Source: CAWAMR01 sp963783095
Lineage (GTDB): Bacteria; Planctomycetota; Planctomycetia; Gemmatales; Gemmataceae
NCBI GenBank assembly: GCA_963783095.1
Contig: CAWAMR010000002.1
Span: 186,001-250,000, forward strand
Length of the DNA: 64,000 nt
Reading direction: 5' to 3'
Position numbers and translations under genes: made by a program. Below are positions 1 through 8,493 of the stretch, piece after piece. Under the pieces are notes generated by a model, which searched no databases, had not been told where the DNA came from, and saw nothing but the letters and a program-made list of their open reading frames with translations. The first letter of the stretch is position 1. Each line of letters starts with the position of its first letter.

Positions 1-1
1 C

Positions 2-666
2 AGCAAACTGCAATTCTTCGATTACTATTCCCCGGCCCTCCAGGTCGGGGGCGATTATTACGATTACATTCCGCTGCCGGGCAATCGACTGGCGATCGCA
101 CTCGGCGATGTGGCAGGCAAGGGTATTACGGCAGCGCTGCTCATGGCCCGGCTCTCGGCCGCGGCACGCTTCGCGCTGGCAACCGCGCCGACGGTGCGGG
201 ACGCGGTGCGCCAGCTCAATCGATCTCTGATCCGCGCCGGCACGGAAGATCTATTCGTCACCTTCGTAGTGGTGGTTCTCGACATCGAACACTGGCAGAT
301 GACCATCGTGAATGCCGGGCACATGCCGCCTCTGTTGCGACAAGATGGAAAAAGCCCGGAGGCAGTGGGGGATGAAATCGTCGGTCTGCCTCTGGCCGTG
401 ATCGATCGACCCTACGAGGACATCGTAGTTCCTCTGAATCCCGGCAACACGATCTTGCTCTACACCGACGGTATCACCGAAGGCGCAATCCAACCGGTGA
501 GATGTTCGGCCAGGACCGCCTGCTCAATTCTATCGCCAACGGTCCCGACGATGTGGAGGCACTTGGGAAAACCGTGCTGAGCGATGTGCGTAAATTCGCC
601 GGTGCCCGGCCCCAGAATGATGACTTGACGATCGTCTGCTGGCGCTACAAGACTCCTACGGGATAG
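2..666 (+). CDS. PP2C/SpoIIE-type serine phosphatase (RsbU-like), 5'-partial, one frameshift
   Basis: This is the C-terminal catalytic part of a SpoIIE/RsbU-type PP2C phosphatase; the start lies left of the window. Such enzymes dephosphorylate anti-sigma-factor antagonists or act as outputs of two-component and sensor proteins. The reading frame from base 2 shows the metal-binding signatures VGGDYYDY and LGDVAGKG, then NAGHMPP and LLYTDGITEG, in the usual order. After TEG the frame is lost at about base 487. Adding one base there restores the expected ANPTGEMFG, and frame 1 then continues with NDDLTIVCWRY to a TAG at 664-666. The gene therefore carries a one-base deletion, real or from sequencing. 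It converges with the prolyl oligopeptidase gene and overlaps its stop by about 11 bases. The sensor or receiver domain expected upstream is not visible. The family call is secure; the partner and substrate are unknown. Confidence 0.85.
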
Positions 667-2841
667 TTTTCGGCTTATACTCCATTCCCAATTGTTCGAA
701 GAGAAACGCATAAACATCCGCTTGTTTGTTGATCGCGGAACTCAAGCTGTCGCCGATGCCGTGGCCCGAACTGAAACTGACTTGCAGCAGAATCGGCTTC
801 TTCGACGCGGTCGCGGCCTGAAGACGGGCCGTCATCTTCAGAGAATTCGCCGGATCGACTCGGCCATCGTTGATACCCGTCAACAAGAACACCGCAGGGT
901 AAGCCATCCCATCTTTGACGCGATGATATGGGGAATAATCATAGAGAGCGTTGAACTGGCGCTCGTTCTTGACCGTGCCGAATTCGGTGACATTGAATGC
1001 ACCATTGGGATGGAGTTCAACCCGCAACATATCGTAAATGCCGACGTGGGTGACGACCGCCCGAAAGAGCTTGGGATGCTGCGTTATCATCGCACCCATC
1101 AACAGGCCGCCATTGCTGCCACCCTCGATGGCGAGATGTTCCGATGTCGTGTATTTCAACGCAATCAGCTTGTGGCGCAAGCGGCGAAGTCGTCGAACAC
1201 GTTTTGCTTGCGCGTCAGGTTGCCGGCTTTGTGCCATTCCTCGCCGTATTCAGCGCCGCCCGAATGTTGGCCAGCGCGTAGACCCCACCCTGTTCCAGCC
1301 AGATCCGGGACGCAGGGCGGAATCGGGGTGTGACACTGGAGCCGTAACCGCCGTAGCCGTAAAGCAATGTCGGGTTGGTTCCATCGAGTTTCACTCCCTT
1401 TTTTCGGAGAATGCTCATCGGAACCTTGGTGCCGTCCTTGGAGGTTGCGAATTCCCGCACGACTTCGCAATCGCTGAAATCTGCCGGTGAGGTGCTGGAC
1501 AAGGCAGTGCGGGTCAGCTTCTTGGCACCTTTCTCATAGAGATACCAGCCTATCGGCTGCAAGAAGGTTTCCATCTGTATCAGGACCGCATCTGCGGGAA
1601 GCGGAACGATCGCTTTGACGGAAGCCACCGGAGGCAGCGGAACCAGCGAACTCTTTCCGTCGAAACCCACGAAGCGAAGACGAGAAGGACCACCCTCACT
1701 ATCGACGACATAAAGGCCGCCGGTTGTGGGTTTGAATACAGTCACCAGGCGATTGGACGATGTATGCAAAGCGTCGATGGCAACTTCACTTTCCGGAACA
1801 ATGACGGTTGCTTGCGACAAGGAATAGGGTCGCTTGTCGAGCGGGAGGCGTAGAATCTTCCCGCGCGGTGAACCTTTGCGCGAAAGCAAGTAGAGTGCGT
1901 TGTCGCCTGCTGCACCGAATGCCGGCGCTGATTTCGTCGTCGTAGTGTGTCAGGGTCTCCCACGCCCCGACGGGACCGCGCAAGTGGTGCATGAATTCGC
2001 CGCCATCGCCCTTCTGCGTGGTTACGAGCAGGAATTTGCCATCGGGCGATGTATCCAGGAAGTTCTCGGCGATGCGGGGAAAATCCTTTCCAAGAACGTA
2101 AAAATCTTTCGCCGGATCATCGCCGAGCTTGTGGTGGGCAACCTGCTGATAGAAACGGATGTCGCCTTCGGGCCGTTCGCCGTCACGGGGATAGCGCGTG
2201 TAATAGAAGCCGGTATCAAGTTGATCCCAGACGAGATCGCCGCCGGCGGTGGGACAGTTGACGCGAGCGATCACATCCGGCAGCTTTTTGCCCGTTGCCA
2301 CTTCGTAGACATGAAGGGTTCCCTCTTCACTGCCGCCCTCGGAAAGACTTACTGCCACATATTTGCCGTTGCGGGAGGGCACATAAAAATCAATGGAAGT
2401 CTTGCCCTTGGAGTCGAGCTTATTCGGATCGACAATAACCTTTGCGGAGTCCGGTTCATCGACCGATTTGAGCGTGATGAGAAAAGGCTGCTCCCGTGGA
2501 GGCTGCCGTTTCATCGCGAATAGCACGCCGCCGGAGAATTGCAATGCGCCAAAAGCGGGTGACTCGGCGGACATCAATTCTTTGAGGCGTTTGCGAATCA
2601 TCGGTAAAGCCTTGCACTCATCGAGTGTGGCTCGTGTGACGCGATTTTGAGCGTCGATCCATTTGCGCACGGCGGGATCATCGGTCTTTTCCAGCCAGCG
2701 ATAATCTTCCGTAACCTTGACGCCATGATAGGTATCGGTGACGGGAATCTTTGGAGTTTCAGGGAGAGAAGGTATTTCAGCGCCTTCCGATGACGCTGCC
2801 ATAATATAAAAGGGCGTGAGGCTCAACAAAATCCGGAACAT
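656..2841 (-). CDS. Prolyl oligopeptidase (S9A family), three frameshifts
   Basis: Serine peptidase of the prolyl oligopeptidase family, which cleaves after proline in short peptides. The N-terminal stretch is a signal peptide (FRILLSLTPFYIMAASSEGA), so export is likely. The beginning of the mature protein, YHGVKVTEDYRWLEKTDDP, is typical of S9A enzymes, followed by the beta-propeller. The C-terminal hydrolase domain has the nucleophile in GGSNGGLL, the acid in GINDGRVDP and the histidine in SSGHGIGDSL. All three catalytic residues are present, but the sequence is split over three frames. Breaks lie near 1919 (GI to FGAAGDNALYLLS), near 1260 (ALANIR to GGAEYGEEWHK) and near 1180 (DDFAACA to LIALKYTTSEHL). 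Length when joined, about 720 residues, is normal. Either the consensus is poor here or the gene is a young pseudogene. Confidence 0.88.
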
Positions 2842-3034
2842 CGATCAAGCTCCCGACAGTTAGGATCAAATTTCTCAACCAAGATGAGTCTAACCGTTTG
2901 CCCGGTGGTTCGCAAGAATCAGACTTTGTCCCATAATCCATGAGGTCTCCATGTACTCGCTTCTATTGTTCATGGTCCTGGCACCCACGCAGTACGGTGT
3001 GAATCGGCTCGATGAAAAACCCAAGGAGGGGCCG

Positions 3035-3304
3035 ATGAAAGCCAAGATGGTCCAATTTTCCGGAAAGGTACAAGGTGTTGGCTTTCGCGCAGCGGTAGCC
3101 AAAATTGCCAGGGACTTTCCGGTAACCGGCTGGGTAAAGAACTTGCCCGATGGGCGCGTGCAGATGGTGGTCGAAGGCACGGACGAGAACATCAAGAAAT
3201 TCCGGCAAGCAATTCGCGACCGGTGGAAAGACAATATCGAGAAAGAACAAGACGAAGAACGCGAGGCAACCGGTAAATTCAAGAGCTTCGAGGTCATGCG
3301 CTGA
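3035..3304 (+). CDS. acyP: Acylphosphatase
   Basis: Small cytoplasmic enzyme that hydrolyses carboxyl-phosphate bonds such as acetyl phosphate or 1,3-bisphosphoglycerate. The family signature is clear: FSGKVQGVGFRAAVAKIA carries the phosphate-binding loop with the catalytic arginine, and GWVKNLPDGRVQMVVEG carries the catalytic asparagine. About 89 residues is the normal size. A frame-open ATG exists at 2951, but the ATG at 3035 is preferred because an AAGGAGG ribosome-binding site (3023-3029) sits just ahead of it and the family alignment begins there. The C-terminal tail is lysine- and glutamate-rich (DNIEKEQDEEREATGK). The gene stands alone, divergent from the prolyl oligopeptidase gene. 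Confidence 0.93.
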   Translation: MKAKMVQFSGKVQGVGFRAAVAKIARDFPVTGWVKNLPDGRVQMVVEGTDENIKKFRQAIRDRWKDNIEKEQDEEREATGKFKSFEVMR

Positions 3305-3383
3305 CGCGAGCGAGTGTTGGGAGCGCACTGCTGAAACCGCTCGCGCCACTCGCCAGCGTTCCGCGATCAATCGGTTATCGCCA

Positions 3384-4633
3384 TTATTTCACCTTAAGTT
3401 TCAGCGGATTTATGGCGTCAATGCGCTCGTAGAATTCTGTCCGATCTTTTTTGGACATTAGATCGACGCCAAAGCCGGGCTTCGTTGCCTCTCGGCCCCA
3501 AAAATCGGCAAGATTTTCATCAGCTTTGACGTCGCCCAGGCCGTTGGTGTAGATAGAGGCCAGGATCAAAGCAGCCTGCGCCTGCCCTGCCGGTAGGCGG
3601 CCTCAGCGAACCGGACAGCTTGCTTGCCGTCCTGTTTGAGTCCGAAACCTTTGGCATAAATATTGGCCAAAAAAGAAAGTGCGTCGCAATTGCCGCTTTC
3701 CACCGATTTTTGCAAAGCCTCAATCCCTTTGGTGCGATCCACTTTGCTGCCATAATGTCCCTCGATCAGCGACGAGCCCTGTTCAATCAGGCCATACCAA
3801 TGGCCCGTCTTCCCAGCAGCATCCAGCCAGAACTGTGCCTTCTCGGCATCAATCTTGAAATCCTTGCCTTGATCGTAGAAAACCACCAAGTTGATCATGG
3901 CGAACACATCCCCCTCTTTGGCCGCCTTCAAACTCAGTTCAAGTCCTTTGACTGTATCCTTCGCGACACCGATACCCATGACCAGTTGCAGCCCGCAGTA
4001 GCGCATACCCGCTGCCAAGCCGAGATCCGCCGCCTTCTGATGCCACTTGAAGGACTCGGCGGGATCCTGCCTCTTCGCCAATGCGACATCTTGACAGGCC
4101 TGAGCGAATTTCAGGTCAGCCGATTTCTGCAATCCGTCCCATGCCCACTTCCTCAGTCGATCAAGTTCGGCGAACAACTTTTTTGCGTCCTGGTTAGTGG
4201 TTCGACCTGTTTCATCTCCCGGCTGACACTGGCCGATCATATATAGCTCGACGGGAGAATGATCTTTTTTCTTCTCGAGTTTGGACCGCAGTTCGAAGTT
4301 CAGGCGGTGCATTGTTGCTCGATCGCGGAGCAATCCCGATCCTGTGCGATGGCACAGCAGCAAGACAAGGGTACCCAGGTCATCACCTTTTTCGTGGGCC
4401 GATAGAGCAGCCTGTGCGACGGCCTTTCTCGGAGCCAAGTGGTACTGTGCAAAAGCCCAAACGGCCTGACCATGAGGATCATTATTTTTGGGTACAGGGA
4501 TCTGCGAATACTGCCCAGTTGCAAGGAGTTGATCCACCGTGAGAGCTTTTGGTGTATCGGCCAAAGTTTGGGAAACGAACCCCAAACACAAGGTTCCCAA
4601 AAGGGCGACAAAAGTCTTATGAAATCCGTTCAT
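3384..4633 (-). CDS. Secreted Sel1-like (TPR) repeat protein, one frameshift
   Basis: Exported protein made mostly of Sel1-like repeats, short helical repeats that act as protein-protein scaffolds; the partner is unknown. It begins with a signal peptide (NGFHKTFVALLGTLCLGFVSQTLA). Repeat units of about 36 residues follow from roughly residue 165, for example KWHQKAADLGLAAGMRYCG, LELSLKAAKEGDVFAMINL and ALQKSVESGNCDALSFLANI. The frame breaks near base 3580 within AEAAYRQG; restoring one base continues into AALILASIYTNGLG, another Sel1 unit, and ends at 3384. The joined protein is about 415 residues. Nothing in the neighbourhood suggests a dedicated partner. Confidence 0.8.
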
Positions 4634-4844
4634 TGCTGATCCTCACTTTTCATTTCGAAATGCCGTCGATCACAAAATGCACGCCAGGCTCGGTTCAAGG
4701 CTCGTCGAGAATTGCGGCAGTATGACCAGAATCGCTTTGCCGAATTCAAGAGTCAAGCGATTACACTATTTTCATATATATCGGGCGTTCGTCGATTGAT
4801 CACCAAATTTGATAAAATCGCTCCAAAGGAAGTGAGCGATCAGC

Positions 4845-6569
4845 ATGTGCGATTTTCAGCGTTATCGATGGTCTTTACTTCTGCTCCTTTTCCCTTCTCT
4901 GTTGGAAGCTGAAGAGCGGTTCTCGGCCACTCTTTCTCTCAAAGGCGGCACGACCAGCAAGTCCGATCTCAGTTGGTCGGCAGAAAATTGCTTTCGCCTT
5001 GCCGGCACGAGGCCCATCTCGATCGACGACATCACCGCCATTCGCTTCCCCGAAAAGACCGTCGTTCCGTTGCGGGTTCCCTTGCTCTTTGAGATTCAAC
5101 TCGTCGATCGGCAAAAGCTATTTGGCGTGCCCGTTGGTTTTGAAGAAGATCATCTCGTCATTCGCACTGCCTGGACCGATCGTCTCCTCATTCCAAGAAC
5201 TGGGATTGTCAGTATCCGCCACGCCCCCGGCCGACATCCAATGTGGGTGGATGACTTTGAAACCGATCTGGCGGACTGGACCACAAAAGGAACTCCCTGC
5301 TGTCGGGAAGGTGAATCGACATCGGGCAAGAAATCGCTGAGTTTGGCACCTGGGGATCGTGTGGCCCGGGTCTTCAAGCAGCCTGTCAAAGCAGGCCGAT
5401 TCGGCGTCAATTTCCTCGATGCTGGTCCTGGCGCGAAACAAGGATGTTGGGTGGCGCTGGAGTTTCTGAATGAAGGAAAGGAACCTCAAAAACCCGTTCG
5501 CGTACAACTCTGCAGCGATCGGCAATCGTACTTTGTCGAGGCTGCCGCTGCCGCCGATAATGCGGCAACCCTTCGACGGATCGCCGGCTGGCATCGACTC
5601 ACCATCGATTTCGATGCCGATCACATCCTGGTTCTGGTCGATGACTTGGTTCTCCGATCCTCGAAAATCGCGCCCGGCGCGTTGCGATCGATTCAACTGA
5701 TGAACGAGGGAACGGGACGGGGAGAAATGCGTTTTGATGATGCTGCATTGCATCAGGCCGTGATGACAACGGGGAATTCGCATCCCATCGATTTGACACA
5801 GGATTGCGTTCAAGGGGTAAGTGGCGACGAATGCTATGGGAAATTGACGCAGCTTGGCTCGGGGTTTGCAACCTTGCAAAACAGACGTGCCTCCAGGAAA
5901 TTCGCCTGGACCGACCTTCGGTCGGCGTTCTTTGGATGTGGCCGGGTCACTTGCAAGCCGCTGACGGGTGAACAAGTTCATCTTCTGATTCGGACCAACG
6001 ACGGGCTGCGCGATCAACTGGAGGGTGTGGTCCTGTCCGTTGACTCCAAGGAGCTGCGATTGGGGCATTCGATCCTGGGAGAATGTGTCATTCCCATTGC
6101 GCGAGTTGATGAAATCAGGCCGCGCTTCTTTGGAACTTCCATCGTCATCGACCACGAACCTCGGCATCTCGGCGAGAAAGTCAGGACCTCCTTTGCGCTC
6201 CCAAAACCCGAGGGATCGGCATTCACGAAACGCTTCACTCTGGAGCCGATCCGCGAGCCGGCAACCTTGTGCATCTCCGCCCGGTATCGGGTGGGGACGG
6301 GTGACCGCAAGAACGTCTCTGAGATATTGAAACGAGCCGGCTTACAGACGGAAGTGTGGCTGAACAATAAACAAATCACCGATTTGAACCGTTGGGGGGA
6401 TAGTTCAACGTCGGAACTGCGAGTCTTTCGTATCCCGATGTTCAAAGAGCGGTTTTCAGCGGGACAAAATACCCTCGGATTCCGGCAGGCTCAAGATCCT
6501 GGTTCCGACGAGTTTGTAGATTGTGAAATTCGCTCGATTTCGCTGGAGTTGCCGCGAGCACGCCCATAG
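4845..6569 (+). CDS. Secreted protein of unknown function
   Basis: Intact 574-residue protein that I do not recognise as a named family. It starts with a likely signal peptide (RYRWSLLLLLFPSLLEAEE), so it should act outside the cytoplasm. The body is beta-rich. The segment around residues 140-300 resembles the jelly-roll/LamG-like modules of planctomycete surface proteins (DDFETDLADWTTKG, then GWHRLTIDFDADHILVLVDD and GRGEMRFDDAALHQ). It is followed by two similar modules, each with a phrase like VVLSVDSKELRLGHSILGE, comparable to an earlier LFGVPVGFEEDHLVIRTAW. This suggests repeated small beta domains. An AAGGAAG stretch lies upstream of the ATG. The next gene begins eight bases after the stop, so co-transcription with the HAD gene is likely. 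Confidence 0.75.
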   Translation: MCDFQRYRWSLLLLLFPSLLEAEERFSATLSLKGGTTSKSDLSWSAENCFRLAGTRPISIDDITAIRFPEKTVVPLRVPLLFEIQLVDRQKLFGVPVGFEEDHLVIRTAWTDRLLIPRTGIVSIRHAPGRHPMWVDDFETDLADWTTKGTPCCREGESTSGKKSLSLAPGDRVARVFKQPVKAGRFGVNFLDAGPGAKQGCWVALEFLNEGKEPQKPVRVQLCSDRQSYFVEAAAAADNAATLRRIAGWHRLTIDFDADHILVLVDDLVLRSSKIAPGALRSIQLMNEGTGRGEMRFDDAALHQAVMTTGNSHPIDLTQDCVQGVSGDECYGKLTQLGSGFATLQNRRASRKFAWTDLRSAFFGCGRVTCKPLTGEQVHLLIRTNDGLRDQLEGVVLSVDSKELRLGHSILGECVIPIARVDEIRPRFFGTSIVIDHEPRHLGEKVRTSFALPKPEGSAFTKRFTLEPIREPATLCISARYRVGTGDRKNVSEILKRAGLQTEVWLNNKQITDLNRWGDSSTSELRVFRIPMFKERFSAGQNTLGFRQAQDPGSDEFVDCEIRSISLELPRARP

Positions 6570-6577
6570 AGAGAGTC

Positions 6578-7195
6578 ATGATTCGAACGATCTTCTTCGA
6601 TTTCGGCAACGTCGTTGCCTTCTTCGACCACCAACGCGCCATTGCTCGTCTGAGACATTACACCGATCTTCACCCGACCGAACTTGCGCTAATCCTTTAC
6701 GGAAGCCCGCTGGAAGCCGATTACGAGTCGGGACTGATCACCACCGCCCAGTACATCGCAACGGCACGGGCCGATGCTCAACTGCGCTGTTCCGATGATG
6801 AATTCATCGCGGCGTTCACCGATATTTTTTGGCCCAATCCGGAACTTGCTTTTTTGTTACCCCGGATCAAACAGCACTATCGAATGGTCTTGGCGAGCAA
6901 TACCAACGCTGCGCATTGCGATCGATTCCGCGAACAGTTCAAGGATCTCCTCTGCCATTTCGATCATCTGGTCGTTTCCTACGAGGCCGGAAATCGCAAG
7001 CCGCATCGAGAATTCTTCGACTATTGCCAGCGCTTTGCCGAATGTCGTCCCAACGAATGCTTATTCGTTGATGATATGCCCTCGAACGTCGCCGGGGCAC
7101 GCGCATTCGGCTGGCAGGGGATCGTCTATCGAGAGGGAATCGACCTGATCGCAGAGCTACAGGCTCACGGCATCCGGGGCCTTGACGACATCTAG
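6578..7195 (+). CDS. HAD-family phosphatase (subfamily IA, YihX-like)
   Basis: Cytoplasmic HAD-superfamily hydrolase of 205 residues, probably a small-molecule phosphatase. Motif I is FFDFGNVV, with glycine instead of the second aspartate, a variant seen in YihX-like (alpha-D-glucose-1-phosphate phosphatase) relatives. Motif II is LASNTN, motif III the lysine in NRKPHREFF, and motif IV LFVDDMPSNV. The cap between motifs I and II is helical, as in subfamily IA. It follows the secreted protein gene by eight bases and precedes glyA by about 50, which suggests a loose operon but gives no clear pathway. The substrate is not deducible from sequence. Confidence 0.87.
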   Translation: MIRTIFFDFGNVVAFFDHQRAIARLRHYTDLHPTELALILYGSPLEADYESGLITTAQYIATARADAQLRCSDDEFIAAFTDIFWPNPELAFLLPRIKQHYRMVLASNTNAAHCDRFREQFKDLLCHFDHLVVSYEAGNRKPHREFFDYCQRFAECRPNECLFVDDMPSNVAGARAFGWQGIVYREGIDLIAELQAHGIRGLDDI

Positions 7196-7248
7196 CCCCG
7201 CAATTTCTAAAACAGCAAAGACTTTCACCCTTTCCAACCAGGTGTTCG

Positions 7249-8484
7249 ATGGACGTATTGCAGCAAACCGATCCCGATATTTGGCAGGCGATTCAGGACG
7301 AGCGGCATCGTCAGCAAGACGGGCTGGAAATGATCGCGTCGGAGAATTACACCAGCGCTGCGGTCATCGCGGCCCAAGGTTCGGTGTTGACCAACAAATA
7401 TGCCGAGGGTTACCCCGGCAAACGCTACTACGGCGGCTGCGAGCACGTCGATACCGTGGAACGTCTGGCCATCGACAGGCTCCTGAAACTATTCGCGCAG
7501 AAAGAGCCAACGTGCAGCCTCACTCCGGCGCAAGCAAACATGGCGGTGTTCTTTGCCGCATTGCAGCCCGGCGATACGTTTTTGGCGATGGATTTGGCAC
7601 ACGGCGGCCACCTGACCCACGGCATGAGGCTCAATTTTTCCGGCAAATACTTTCACGCCATCTCTTATGGCGTCACGCCCGATACGAATCGCATCGACTA
7701 CGATCAAATGGCCAGGCTGGCCCGCGAGCACAAGCCCAAATTGATTCTGGCCGGGGCCAGCGCCTATCCGCGTGAAATCGATTTTGCGAAGTTCGGCGAA
7801 ATCAGCAAGGAAATCGGGGCACTGTTCATGGTCGACATGGCCCACATCGCCGGACTGGTCGCGGCGAAACTGCATGCCGATCCCGTGCCCCATGCGGACT
7901 TTGTTACTTCAACGACGCACAAAACCCTGCGCGGCCCACGTAGCGGTGTGATTCTTTGTCGAGAAGCCTGGGGTCAAAAGATCAACTCTGCGGTGTTCCC
8001 CGGCTTGCAAGGAGGCCCGTTGATGCACGTTGTCGCAGCCAAAGCCGTGGCGTTCAAGGAAGCATTGCAGCCAGGTTTTCGGGAACATATTGCTCAAGTT
8101 CTGAAGAATGCGAAGTTGCTGGCGGAGGAACTTCAGGGTGCAGGCTTCAAGATTGTTTCGGGCGGCACCGACAATCACCTGATGCTGGTGGATGTCTGGT
8201 CGCGCGGGGTCAGCGGTAAACAGGCGGAACAGGCCCTGGACGCTGCCGGCATCACGATCAACAAGAACATGATCCCATTCGACACTCGCCCGCCGCTCGA
8301 CCCTTCGGGTATCCGCATCGGAACGCCCGCGCTAACGACGCGAGGAATGAAGGAAACGGAAATGAAGCAGATTGCCAAGTGGATCACGGAGGTGCTGGCC
8401 AATGTGTCGGATGTTGCGATCCAGCAGCGCGTGCGCGTTGCGGTGAAAGAATTGGGGAAACAATTCCCGGCACCGGCGAATTGA
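7249..8484 (+). CDS. glyA: Serine hydroxymethyltransferase
   Basis: PLP-dependent enzyme that interconverts serine and glycine while loading one-carbon units onto tetrahydrofolate. The 411-residue length and motifs are canonical: EMIASENYTSAAV and NKYAEGYPGKRYYGGCE near the N-terminus, MDLAHGGHLTHG, VDMAHIAGLVAA, and the PLP lysine in STTHKTLRGPRSG at about residue 225. C-terminal features GTDNHLMLVD and RIGTPALTTRGM are also present. The frame is intact. It ends ten bases from the stop of the convergent WD40 gene, with no obvious terminator between them. Confidence 0.98.
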   Translation: MDVLQQTDPDIWQAIQDERHRQQDGLEMIASENYTSAAVIAAQGSVLTNKYAEGYPGKRYYGGCEHVDTVERLAIDRLLKLFAQKEPTCSLTPAQANMAVFFAALQPGDTFLAMDLAHGGHLTHGMRLNFSGKYFHAISYGVTPDTNRIDYDQMARLAREHKPKLILAGASAYPREIDFAKFGEISKEIGALFMVDMAHIAGLVAAKLHADPVPHADFVTSTTHKTLRGPRSGVILCREAWGQKINSAVFPGLQGGPLMHVVAAKAVAFKEALQPGFREHIAQVLKNAKLLAEELQGAGFKIVSGGTDNHLMLVDVWSRGVSGKQAEQALDAAGITINKNMIPFDTRPPLDPSGIRIGTPALTTRGMKETEMKQIAKWITEVLANVSDVAIQQRVRVAVKELGKQFPAPAN

Positions 8485-8493
8485 TTTCCTCTG

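Noticed and set aside
5118..6167. 349-residue minus-strand open frame
   Set aside because: Shadow of the intact secreted-protein gene on the plus strand, which has a signal peptide and ribosome-binding site.
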